7,850 nt of DNA from Oscillospiraceae bacterium (lineage in GTDB: Bacteria > Bacillota > Clostridia > Oscillospirales > Ruminococcaceae). How positions within the stretch are numbered: position 1 is the first letter of the stretch; each line of letters starts with the position of its first letter. A program made the translations under genes and the position numbers. The notes under the pieces were generated by a model that saw only the letters and a program-made list of their open reading frames with translations, searched no databases and had not been told where the DNA came from. Location: assembly GCA_029068025.1 (NCBI GenBank), contig JAIEDJ010000074.1, positions 3,750 to 11,599 on the forward strand, in the 5' to 3' direction. This document shows positions 1 through 6,497 of the stretch, in pieces.

Positions 1-296
1 TTCTTGTCCGCATTCTCGGGTATCAGTGAAAGATCGCAGTAGCCGAATATCAGGATATTACCTTTGATCCCATTTGAATAAAGGCGCTGCGCTTCCCATA
101 AATTGGAAACCGCAAAGTCGGTTATCCCGCAGTTATTCAGCGCTTTGGCACACTGAACGTCGCCGTGTCCGTAAGCGTTGGCCTTGACAACGGCAATTAT
201 CTCTTTTCCATGTGACAATTCGCGTATTTTCGCGATATTTTGCTTTAAAATGTCAAGATCCACCTGTGCCCAGGTTCTCCAATAAAAATTATTCAT
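1..296 (-). CDS. alr: Alanine racemase, N-terminal part (cut by window edge)
   Basis: Reading the minus strand from the ATG at 296-294 gives 98 codons that continue past the left edge. The start MNNFYWRTWAQVDLDIL matches the family opening (R-T-W-A-E-I-D-L). Residues 36-45 (VVKANAYGHG) are the hallmark pyridoxal-phosphate site, with K38 as the Schiff-base lysine. The enzyme interconverts L- and D-alanine in the cytoplasm to supply D-Ala for peptidoglycan. The C-terminal domain with the catalytic tyrosine lies outside the window. The start is supported by a GGAG ribosome site just upstream on the minus strand and by a consensus promoter at 385-413. The gene is divergent from the LCP-like gene. 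VanT-type serine/alanine racemases share this domain, but no membrane domain precedes it here. Confidence 0.95.
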   Translation of the reverse strand, partial: MNNFYWRTWAQVDLDILKQNIAKIRELSHGKEIIAVVKANAYGHGDVQCAKALNNCGITDFAVSNLWEAQRLYSNGIKGNILIFGYCDLSLIPENADK

Positions 297-314
297 ATCT
301 CCGCTCCGTATATC

Positions 315-343
315 TTGAAATTTTCAGAAAAATGTGTTATACT
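315..343 (+). promoter_or_regulatory. Sigma-A promoter (extended -10) for the rightward genes
   Basis: TTGAAA (315-320) and TATACT (338-343) are separated by 17 bp, with a TG at 335-336 one base before the -10, which is the extended -10 pattern. Transcription would begin near 350 and give a leader of about 140 nt before the ATG at 491. No better plus-strand promoter is visible in 344-490. It probably drives the LCP-like gene and possibly the genes up to the ROK kinase. Confidence 0.68.
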
Positions 344-384
344 ATATACAGTCTATGTATAAACGGCATTCAAACGCCTTTTAT

Positions 385-413
385 ATTATATTACTGTTTT
401 GGAAAAAAATCAA
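385..413 (-). promoter_or_regulatory. Sigma-A promoter for alr
   Basis: On the minus strand, TTGATT (413-408) is followed after exactly 17 bp by a perfect TATAAT (390-385). The expected start of transcription is near 378, giving an alr leader of about 80 nt. The match is by eye only. The spacing and perfect -10 make it a good candidate. It sits inside the transcribed leader expected for the opposite promoter at 315-343. Confidence 0.7.
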
Positions 414-490
414 TAGATATTTCGTTTTTTTGAAAAATAATTGGGAGAGCGTTTGCATATCCGCTCCGGAACAAAGAAAAGAGGAAGTTT

Positions 491-1378
491 ATGTCTGTCC
501 GCAGAAAAAGCAACTGGTATATTTATTTTATCGCGTTCGGCATTGCGCTGACGTTTGCTATTGTGGCTATCTTCGCGTTTAAGTGGTATTTATTCCCCGA
601 GAACAGCAGCGCTACCGGACTTACTCCATCGGGAGACACCGACGAAAATTTCAAGCCGACCGCGGCTGACAGCTTTAATATAATGACCATGCTGTCCGAT
701 GGCGTTTCGGACAGCCCGGAGCTTTTCATTATGATCGAATATGACGCTGTGGAAAACAGAGCGGCGTTCGTTATTCTGCCGAACGGTATCAGCATTCCGA
801 CCGAGGGAAGATCTCTTCCTAACGTCTATGCTGCACAGGGCGCAAGTAAAATAGTTTCCGTTATCGAAAGCGTTGTCGGTGTGCATTGTGATTCCTATAT
901 CAAGATGGACAGAAAGGGATTTGTCGATCTTATAACCGTTTTCGGAAACGTTAATTATGAGATACTGAAAAGTCTTATAATCCGCGACGGCGGCGAGGTG
1001 GAGACCTTGAACGTCGGCACACACCGCCTTGACGCGGAATCCATGTTCCGTCTGGCTATGTTTGCGCAATATGATGAGGGCGAGTCATACAGATTCAACT
1101 GCACCGGACAGATGTTTGCCGATCTGGTAAATCAGAACTTTCGCAATGTAGACGAATCACTGCTGGGCAATTACTTCAATATAATCATGGAGAACTGTGA
1201 AACGAATCTTACCCGTGATAAATACGAGGCTCACAAGCGGGCGCTGATCAATACCGTTAATTACGGCGTTAATCCCGGTGAGTATTATGTTCCTTACGGA
1301 GAATATACGGAGGACGGCGGATTTATCATTGCCGAAAATTCGATTATCACGATAAAGCAGAAGGCGGGGCTTATGTGA
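491..1378 (+). CDS. Membrane-anchored degenerate LytR-CpsA-Psr (LCP)-like protein
   Basis: This 295-residue protein has a short basic N-terminus (RRK) and one membrane helix at about residues 10-30, so the rest should lie outside the cell. Features that resemble the LCP domain are the strand pair FIMIEYDAVENRAAFVILP (79-97), a GASKIVSVIESVVGV helix (117-131), a YIKMDRKGFVDLITVFGNV segment (136-154) that mirrors the usual 'vd..gf..lvdalGGv', and a LNVGTHRLDAES segment (173-184) that mirrors 'L.pG.q.LdG.qaL'. Active LCP enzymes attach teichoic acid or other glycopolymers to the wall and use conserved arginines in 'IPRD' and 'YvR.R' to hold the lipid pyrophosphate. Here these read LPNG and LAMFAQ, so the arginines are gone. 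The start is set by GAGGA at 481-485. LCP membership is an inference from pattern; the function is unknown and ligase activity is unlikely. Confidence 0.7.
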   Translation: MSVRRKSNWYIYFIAFGIALTFAIVAIFAFKWYLFPENSSATGLTPSGDTDENFKPTAADSFNIMTMLSDGVSDSPELFIMIEYDAVENRAAFVILPNGISIPTEGRSLPNVYAAQGASKIVSVIESVVGVHCDSYIKMDRKGFVDLITVFGNVNYEILKSLIIRDGGEVETLNVGTHRLDAESMFRLAMFAQYDEGESYRFNCTGQMFADLVNQNFRNVDESLLGNYFNIIMENCETNLTRDKYEAHKRALINTVNYGVNPGEYYVPYGEYTEDGGFIIAENSIITIKQKAGLM

Positions 1379-1424
1379 TCAAGGTCATTTTTACGCTTTA
1401 TTTCGATAAAAGGAACATTTCAGA

Positions 1425-3557
1425 ATGGTCATAGAAGATTTCACCCTTGCCGAGCGCGAGAACAACAGCAAGAGAAGATTCATTGTAATAAACAAAATAC
1501 AAGGGAAACACTTTCCTTGTTCGCCGTCTGTTACTGACAAAGAGTTTCGGCGGCACGCGGAAAATGTGAGACGGTTTGCCGAGGAGAATGGGGTAGCCAC
1601 TGAAAACGCTGTTGTGATCGGGTTCGCTGAGACCGCAGTGGCTATCGGTGCGTATATTGCGCGGGAGCTGGGGGCGTTTTTCGTTTCTACCACACGCGAA
1701 CGGCTGCCCGACTGCTTTGAGAGGATCTCGTTTGAGGAAAGCCACTCTCACGCGGCAGAGCACTCTCTGTGCGTGCGCAGCACGGACGTTTTCAGCAAGG
1801 CGGCTTGTGTGATCATTGCCGATGATGAGTTCACTACGGGAAAGACCGCTGTCAAGCTTGAAAATACTCTGAGAGATCTTATCCCGAGCGGCTGTCCGAT
1901 CATTGCGGCGGCGTTTATCGCGTCCGCTGAGAGCAGAGAGCGGTTTGCGGATAACGGGATACTGTGTTTTGCGGAGCAGGAGCTTGACGGTATAGAATAT
2001 GAACAGAGCGGCGAGCGCGTTCCCGATCTGATGATAGAGCCGCGCAAGCCCGATTGGGAAATTAAGCTGAATTCTGTGCTGGACTTTCGGCTCGGGGTGG
2101 ACGCGCGTGATTATTTCGCGGAATGTGAGAGACTTTGTGAAGCGCTGTGCGCTAAGCTGAACGATGTGAAGGGTGATGACACGGAGGTTTCTGTCATAGG
2201 AACCGAAGAGCTTTGCGTGCCGCAGATCATTCTAGGGAAAATGCTTGAGGAACGCGGATGTCTTGTGTCGGTTCAGGGGATCACCAGAAGTCCGATGATC
2301 CCGTTAAATAACAGGGCATATCCGATCAAAAGCCGAGTTAAGCTGAAAAGCCTGTATGACAGCAAACGTGATGTGTTTTTGTATAACAAGTTTCGCGGGT
2401 GCAATACCACGATCATCATCACCGATGCGGACGATCCCGGCAGTGACGCGGTAAACGCTCTTTGCGGCGCGGCTGACGGGTGCGCGATACTTGTTTACTG
2501 GCGCGGAAAGAAAATACGGACTTCGATAAAAGGTGAGGACTGTACGCTGCTGTTAAAAGATGTCACCGGACTTGTTGAGCCGATGTCCGCAAAGGAGCGC
2601 GAGCCTCTTATTCAGAGCGGAGTTCACTACAGTGAACTGCTGCCAGCCGAGTATCAGCCGTCTGCGGAGTACATAAAGCAATTCGAGAGCGGGCTTGCCG
2701 AATGGTCGGGCAAGACCGCCGAGGCAGTTCATGTTGTAGCGGAGCGGATCCGCGAAAAAGGACGGAACGTCATTGTGTCGCTGGCGCGCGCCGGAACGCC
2801 GGTCGGATCGCTTATCGTAAGGTATCTGCGGAGAAAGTACGGCGGGGGATTCGTTCATTATTCGATCTCGATAATTCGCGGAAAGGGGATCGACAAGAAC
2901 GCGCTGGGTTATATTCTTGCGCGTCATTCTCCCGATAAAATTCAATTTGTGGACGGCTGGACGGGCAAGGGCGCGATAACACGGCAGCTTGCCGAGGCGC
3001 TGGCGGACTATCCCGAGATAGATCCCGCGCCCGCTGTGCTGGCGGATCCTGCCGGAGTGTGCGAGATATGCGGTACAAGGGAGGATATTTTCATTCCGTG
3101 CGCGTGTCTGAACGCGGTCGTGTCGGGGCTGTTCAGCAGAACGGTGCTGCGTGATGATATCATCGGAGAGGACGATTTTCACGGGGCGGTGTATTTTCCC
3201 GAGCTTGCGGAGAGGGATCGGACTTACGAGTTTATCCGCGCCGTTGAGGAAAAGATGAATTACAGCGAAATAAGCGTATCCGATGAGCCGTTTGAGCGCG
3301 GGTGCGGACTTCGGGAGACAGAAGAGATCGCGAGGACTTTCGGCGTTTCCGATATAAATCTTGTGAAGCCCGGGATAGGCGAAACAACGCGTGTTCTGTT
3401 GAGGAGAATTCCAAGACTGATACTTGTGGACAGGCTCGGAAGTCCGCTTACCGTGCATATTGAGGAGCTTGCTGCCGAAAAGGGCGTTGAGGTCCGCGAA
3501 TATCCGCTGAAATGCTATCACGCCTGCGGGATAATTCAAGTGCTGGGGGACGTATGA
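1425..3557 (+). CDS. Four-domain PRTase_2-TRSP-StiP-PELOTA protein of the Ter-associated type
   Basis: This 710-residue cytoplasmic protein appears to be a fusion. Residues about 5-200 form a PRTase_2-type phosphoribosyltransferase, with GFAET (66-70), TTRE (89-92), EESHSHA (104-110) and the PRPP-binding loop DDEFTTGKT (133-141). The TRSP domain follows, with its name-giving motif at 287-290. Residues about 367-612 match the StiP family: HYSELLPAEY (401-410), SLARAGTP (452-459), SIIRGKGID (482-490), FVDGWTGKGAI (508-518) and CLN..VSG beginning at C561. Residues about 625-709 match the PELOTA-type RNA-binding domain, with KPGIGETTR (648-656) and YHACGII (698-704). Comparative work on Ter stress operons proposed that these families help make a nucleoside-like metabolite. 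Pfam describes StiP as a cysteine protease precursor, so that domain's activity is unsettled. I see no stop or frameshift at the TRSP/StiP junction. AGGA at 1411-1414 supports the start. The HAD gene overlaps its end by 4 bp, which suggests coupled translation. Confidence 0.87.
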   Translation: MVIEDFTLAERENNSKRRFIVINKIQGKHFPCSPSVTDKEFRRHAENVRRFAEENGVATENAVVIGFAETAVAIGAYIARELGAFFVSTTRERLPDCFERISFEESHSHAAEHSLCVRSTDVFSKAACVIIADDEFTTGKTAVKLENTLRDLIPSGCPIIAAAFIASAESRERFADNGILCFAEQELDGIEYEQSGERVPDLMIEPRKPDWEIKLNSVLDFRLGVDARDYFAECERLCEALCAKLNDVKGDDTEVSVIGTEELCVPQIILGKMLEERGCLVSVQGITRSPMIPLNNRAYPIKSRVKLKSLYDSKRDVFLYNKFRGCNTTIIITDADDPGSDAVNALCGAADGCAILVYWRGKKIRTSIKGEDCTLLLKDVTGLVEPMSAKEREPLIQSGVHYSELLPAEYQPSAEYIKQFESGLAEWSGKTAEAVHVVAERIREKGRNVIVSLARAGTPVGSLIVRYLRRKYGGGFVHYSISIIRGKGIDKNALGYILARHSPDKIQFVDGWTGKGAITRQLAEALADYPEIDPAPAVLADPAGVCEICGTREDIFIPCACLNAVVSGLFSRTVLRDDIIGEDDFHGAVYFPELAERDRTYEFIRAVEEKMNYSEISVSDEPFERGCGLRETEEIARTFGVSDINLVKPGIGETTRVLLRRIPRLILVDRLGSPLTVHIEELAAEKGVEVREYPLKCYHACGIIQVLGDV

Positions 3558-4291
3558 TGTTCTTTACCGATCTGGACGGAACGCTTATACGCTCCGCTTC
3601 TCGAAAACGCGCGGGAGATATTGTTGTTGAGTACAAGGACAGCTGTGAGATCACCTGCATTTCCTCCGAGAGCGCGGAAGTGCTGGCCGGACTTGACGGG
3701 ATCGTACCCGTTACCTCGCGGAGTATCGAGCAATACAAGAGGATCAATATCCCGGGTTTTATGCCGAGGTATGCGATCGTTGACAATGGCGGGAATCTTC
3801 TTGTTGACGGCGTTCCGGACAAGGATTGGGCAGAGTGGTCGAACGTGATCGCCGGGAAACAGGGCAGGGAGTTGGCAGAGTGCCGCCGGCTGCTTGAGGA
3901 AGATCCCGACAGGAGCTTTGAAGTGCGTTTGGTGGACGGGCTGTTTCTGTTTACCAAGAGCGATGAGCCGGAACGAACGTTGGAGCGGCTCAGAGCAGCT
4001 GCTGTCGGGCTTGATCTGTACAACACAGGCGCAAAGGTATACGCTATACCTGATGAACTAAACAAGGGCGCGGCGGTGAAAAGGCTTGCTGATATTCTTG
4101 GGCGGCGCGGAGAACGGATCGTCTGCGCGGGGGACAGCGTTATGGACGTTTCGATGCTTGAGATCGCGGATATCGCGGTCTGGCCCGATGATATGGGGCT
4201 TGAGCTGAACGGGTTTTCGTGTCCGCGCGGAGAGCTTTGCGAATTCGTTGTAAAGAAGGCTGCGGAGCTTTTTACGGATCCGCAGAGGTGA
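3554..4291 (+). CDS. HAD-superfamily phosphatase, C2-cap type, of the Ter-associated module
   Basis: The 245-residue protein has all four HAD motifs: motif I FTDLDGT (4-10, nucleophile D6 and acid/base D8), motif II VTSR (53-56), the motif III lysine in ELNKG (K171) and motif IV GDSVMD (193-198). The roughly 110 residues between motifs II and III fit a C2 cap as in Cof, sucrose-phosphatase and mannosyl-phosphoglycerate-phosphatase relatives. It should remove phosphate from a small soluble substrate in the cytoplasm. I chose the ATG at 3554, whose ATGA overlaps the TGA of the preceding gene and which has a GGGGGA stretch just upstream. An in-frame upstream start at 3512 lies inside the previous gene and would add 14 unsupported residues. 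Pairing with the phosphoribosyltransferase/StiP gene suggests the substrate is that pathway's phosphorylated product, which is inference. Confidence 0.88.
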   Translation: MMFFTDLDGTLIRSASRKRAGDIVVEYKDSCEITCISSESAEVLAGLDGIVPVTSRSIEQYKRINIPGFMPRYAIVDNGGNLLVDGVPDKDWAEWSNVIAGKQGRELAECRRLLEEDPDRSFEVRLVDGLFLFTKSDEPERTLERLRAAAVGLDLYNTGAKVYAIPDELNKGAAVKRLADILGRRGERIVCAGDSVMDVSMLEIADIAVWPDDMGLELNGFSCPRGELCEFVVKKAAELFTDPQR

Positions 4292-4295
4292 TAAT

Positions 4296-4754
4296 ATGAG
4301 CGATTTTACCAAGAAGCAATTAGCCGGTTCGCTTTGCTGCCCTGTGTTGTGCTTTCTGTGGGGGTTGATACGATCTCTGTATGATCTTTCGTGGGGCGCG
4401 GAATTTTCGGGAAAAGGCATATTCCGTATGAGTTATCTTGCGGCTGTGCTGGTCGGCGGGATCATTTCCGCCGTCCTGACATTGGGATTTAAGATCCACA
4501 CGGAATATTATCTTGATAAACGGCTTATTGTAATAGCGGTTGTGATTGTTTTTCATGGAATCGTAAGCAGATTTATGTTCAGCAACACTGTTATATTGCT
4601 TGTAATGTATATGGCAGTCAGTGCAGCGGCACTTGTTGTTGAATTTGTTAAGATCCATGACGTAAACACCGACCGGGGTGAACGCACGGTTCTTATTCTG
4701 TCCGATCCGATCATATATTGGACGGCATATTGGCTTGTTTTATATATTGCTTAA
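4296..4754 (+). CDS. Small multi-pass membrane protein of unknown family
   Basis: I do not recognise this 152-residue protein. Hydrophobic segments lie at about residues 9-27, 46-66, 76-94, 97-117 and 131-151, so four or five membrane passes are likely. No signal-peptide cleavage site or catalytic motif stands out. Two cysteines (C14, C15) and a third (C19) lie in the first helix. The loop at 118-130 is charged (KIHDVNTDRGER). It begins 4 bp after the HAD stop, and its ribosome site (AGGTGA, 4286-4291) overlaps that stop, so it is almost certainly co-transcribed and probably translationally coupled with the HAD gene. Context suggests a membrane effector, channel or exporter for the product of that module, but nothing in the sequence itself shows this. 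Confidence 0.72.
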   Translation: MSDFTKKQLAGSLCCPVLCFLWGLIRSLYDLSWGAEFSGKGIFRMSYLAAVLVGGIISAVLTLGFKIHTEYYLDKRLIVIAVVIVFHGIVSRFMFSNTVILLVMYMAVSAAALVVEFVKIHDVNTDRGERTVLILSDPIIYWTAYWLVLYIA

Positions 4755-4769
4755 TTTTAAGGAGGAACT

Positions 4770-5333
4770 ATGGACGAGAGAATTCAGAGAACTATGGATA
4801 ATCTTCGGCTCAACCGAATGAAGCCGTACTTTGTCGAGAACCGCGAGGAGCTGTATGACGTTATCCGCGGGCTTATCAAAGAGGACAAGCTGATCACGGC
4901 GGGCGGGTCTATGTCGCTGAAGGACAGCGGCGTTACCGAGCTGCTGATGAACGAATTCGGCGAGGTGTATCTTGACCGCTCCAAGGGTAAGGACAAAGAA
5001 GAGGTCGACGAGATCATGCGCAAGGCGTTCGTTTCGGATACGTTCTTTGCAAGCTCCAACGCGATCACCGAGAACGGGGAGCTGTACAACGTTGACGGCA
5101 ACGGAAACCGCGTTTCGGCGATGATCTATGGTCCAAAGCAGGTTATTATCGTGGCGGGCGTGAATAAGATCGTCAAGGATCTCGCCGAGGCTAAGGAGCG
5201 TGTTGAAAAGACCGCTGCGCCGAAGAATACCGTTCGGCTCAGCTGCGATACGCCGTGTGCAAAGACGGGAGAATGTATGCACTGTCACAGTCCCGCGAGG
5301 ATATGCTGCTCGTATGTGACGCTGGCGCACTAG
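4770..5333 (+). CDS. LUD-domain (lactate-utilization type) protein, cut short by an amber stop
   Basis: The 187-residue product resembles LUD-domain proteins (formerly DUF162; LutC/YkgG relatives): a helical start, TAGGSMSLKDSGV (44-56), ASSNAITENGELYNVDGNGN (94-113), and GPKQVIIVAGVNKIVKDL near 120-137. A cysteine-rich C-terminal part follows (C159, C163, C169, C172, C179, C180), which could bind a metal or iron-sulfur cluster. LutC takes part in lactate oxidation with LutA/LutB, but neither partner is in this window and many single-gene LUD proteins have no known role. The start is firm: AAGGAGG at 4759-4765, 15 bp after the previous stop. The TAG at 5331-5333 is suspicious because the same frame continues with 17 family-like codons to a TGA at 5385-5387. 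The loss may be tolerated, may make the gene a pseudogene, or the stop may be read through. Confidence 0.85.
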   Translation: MDERIQRTMDNLRLNRMKPYFVENREELYDVIRGLIKEDKLITAGGSMSLKDSGVTELLMNEFGEVYLDRSKGKDKEEVDEIMRKAFVSDTFFASSNAITENGELYNVDGNGNRVSAMIYGPKQVIIVAGVNKIVKDLAEAKERVEKTAAPKNTVRLSCDTPCAKTGECMHCHSPARICCSYVTLAH

Positions 5334-5387
5334 CGCGTTCCCGACAGGATAAAGGTTATTATCGTGAATGAGGATCTCGGCTATTGA
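5334..5387 (+). other. Conserved LUD C-terminal tail beyond an in-frame TAG
   Basis: Directly after the TAG, the same frame reads RVPDRIKVIIVNEDLGY and then TGA. As I recall the family, LUD proteins of this type end in 'Q-R-x-x-x-R-I-K-V-I-L-V-x-E-E-L-G-Y'. The TAG therefore sits where Gln (CAG) is expected, and one C-to-T change at 5331 explains it. With readthrough, the protein would be 205 residues and would end 21 bp before the ROK start, a normal operon gap. Confidence 0.85.
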
Positions 5388-5395
5388 TAATGGTT

Positions 5396-5400
5396 GGAGG
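5396..5400 (+). promoter_or_regulatory. Ribosome site that fixes the ROK kinase start
   Basis: GGAGG at 5396-5400 lies 8 bp before the ATG at 5409. It rules out the in-frame TTG at 5394, which overlaps this site, as the start. Confidence 0.8.
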
Positions 5401-5408
5401 TGGCTGTA

Positions 5409-6371
5409 ATGGCTTATTACATAGGTGTTGACATCGGCGGCACGAATACCGCCTGCGGGATCGTGGACGATGAGTGTAAGATCATTGCGCGGTCTAAGGT
5501 AAAGACCAATCCTAAGGGCGACGGTGTTCCCGATTACGCAGGCGCGCTCGGCGAGATCAAGAGGGCAGTCCGCGAGGCGTGCGAGGCGGCGGGAATAGCG
5601 CCCTCCGACGCACATTCGATCGGCATAGGCTGCCCGGGTATCTGCAACAGCGATCTCGGAGTTGTCGAGTACGCGAGCAATCTCGGATTTTGGAACGCGC
5701 CGATCAAGGCGGATATGGAAAAGGAATTCGGGATCCCTGTGTATCTCGACAATGACGCGAACGCCGCCGCGTTCGGCGAGTTTTCGGCGGGCGGCGCGAA
5801 GGGCAGCAACAGCGCGGTCGTTATCACGCTGGGTACGGGCGTAGGCTCGGGGATAATTATTGACGGGAAGATCTACCGCGGCGCTAATTTCGCGGGCGGA
5901 GAGATCGGGCACACGGTCATCGTGCTGGACGGGATGCCTTGCTCGTGCGGCAGACGCGGCTGCTTTGAAGCGTATTCCTCGGCTACGGGGCTGGTGCGTA
6001 TGACTACGCAGGCTTCGGAGCTTAATCCCGATTCCATAATGACGCGGATGATCCGCGAAGAGGGAAAGGTCAGCGCAAGAACCGCCTATAACGCTATGAA
6101 GCAGGGCGATCCTGTCGGAAAGGCTGTCACGGAGCAGTATATCAAGTATCTTGCTTGCGGTATCGCGAACGTTATCAACACGTTCCAGCCCGATATTCTG
6201 TGTATCGGAGGCGGGGTGTGCAACGAGGGAGATCCGCTGATGATCCCGCTGAGAGCGGCGGTCGCGGAGCAGGTCTACTCGAAAAATTCGCCTAAGAATA
6301 CAAAGATCGAGGTTTGCAGACTTGCAAATGAAGCCGGGATAATCGGCGCGGCTATGCTGTACAAGAGTTGA
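5409..6371 (+). CDS. ROK-family sugar kinase (glucokinase-like)
   Basis: The 320-residue protein is complete and of normal ROK length. It has the phosphate-binding loop GVDIGGTNT (6-14), the catalytic region LDNDANAAAFGE with D116 as the likely base, a second glycine-rich loop in TLGTGVGSG, the sugar-contacting E165-I-G-H-T169, and the zinc motif CSCGRRGCFE (178-187) typical of bacterial ROK proteins. There is no N-terminal helix-turn-helix, so it is a kinase rather than a ROK repressor. It should phosphorylate glucose or a related hexose with ATP in the cytoplasm. The exact sugar cannot be read from the sequence; N-acetylmannosamine or fructose are other possibilities. It lies just downstream of the LUD gene and is followed by a hairpin terminator, so it is the last gene of the run. 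Confidence 0.92.
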   Translation: MAYYIGVDIGGTNTACGIVDDECKIIARSKVKTNPKGDGVPDYAGALGEIKRAVREACEAAGIAPSDAHSIGIGCPGICNSDLGVVEYASNLGFWNAPIKADMEKEFGIPVYLDNDANAAAFGEFSAGGAKGSNSAVVITLGTGVGSGIIIDGKIYRGANFAGGEIGHTVIVLDGMPCSCGRRGCFEAYSSATGLVRMTTQASELNPDSIMTRMIREEGKVSARTAYNAMKQGDPVGKAVTEQYIKYLACGIANVINTFQPDILCIGGGVCNEGDPLMIPLRAAVAEQVYSKNSPKNTKIEVCRLANEAGIIGAAMLYKS

Positions 6372-6386
6372 AAGGTTAAGATCGAC

Positions 6387-6416
6387 ATATAAACACGCAT
6401 TAAAGCGTGTTTATAT
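6387..6416 (+). terminator. Perfect 12-bp hairpin after the ROK gene, likely terminator
   Basis: ATATAAACACGC (6387-6398) and its exact reverse complement (6405-6416) flank the 6-nt loop ATTAAA, 15 bp after the ROK stop. The T-rich part of the right arm (TTTATAT) would act as the U-tract if only the inner eight GC-richer pairs form. There is no separate long T-run after it, so termination strength is uncertain. Position and symmetry favour a terminator for the upstream run. Confidence 0.65.
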
Positions 6417-6454
6417 AAGATCAACAAAATAATGGTGCATGAATTTCAAAAAGT

Positions 6455-6494
6455 GTCGAAAAAATTTTAAAAAAAAATAAAAAATTTTTTCGAC
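6455..6494 (+). repeat. Inverted repeat, 14-bp perfect arms, ilvD upstream region
   Basis: GTCGAAAAAATTTT (6455-6468) and AAAATTTTTTCGAC (6481-6494) are exact reverse complements around a 12-nt A-rich loop. The stem is very AT-rich. It lies 3 bp before a second inverted repeat. It could be a leader hairpin, part of a terminator, or the edge of a small repeat element. Confidence 0.75.
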
Positions 6495-6497
6495 CGG

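Noticed and set aside
381..458. A 25-codon minus-strand reading frame with a GGAGCGGA-like site upstream of its ATG
   Set aside because: It overlaps the alr -35 and -10 boxes, is low in complexity (Phe, Lys, Ile), and ends before the expected alr transcript start, so expression is unlikely.
212..582. Two plus-strand reading frames of 73 and 82 codons in the promoter gap
   Set aside because: They run antisense to the alr start or out of frame into the LCP-like gene, have no good ribosome site, and show no family resemblance.
1397..1410. A TTTAT-TTCG-ATAAA hairpin between the LCP-like gene and the 710-residue gene
   Set aside because: It has only five A-T pairs and no T-run, so it is too weak to call a terminator, though it lies next to the ribosome site at 1411-1414.
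2553..3539. A 328-codon minus-strand reading frame opposite the StiP half
   Set aside because: It mirrors a strongly motif-supported gene on the plus strand. The antisense translation is Arg-rich without motifs.
4718..4748. A possible promoter (TTGGAC, 17 bp, TATATA) before the LUD gene
   Set aside because: Both boxes match consensus poorly and lie inside the end of the membrane-protein gene.
4740..5912. A 390-codon minus-strand reading frame opposite the LUD and ROK genes
   Set aside because: It crosses two well-supported plus-strand genes and their ribosome sites; its length comes from the GC-rich third codon positions.
6432..6470. A 12-codon frame (MVHEFQKVSKKF) as a possible attenuation leader peptide for ilvD
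   Set aside because: It contains no run of Ile, Leu or Val codons, lacks a good ribosome site, and ends in the A-rich first hairpin.
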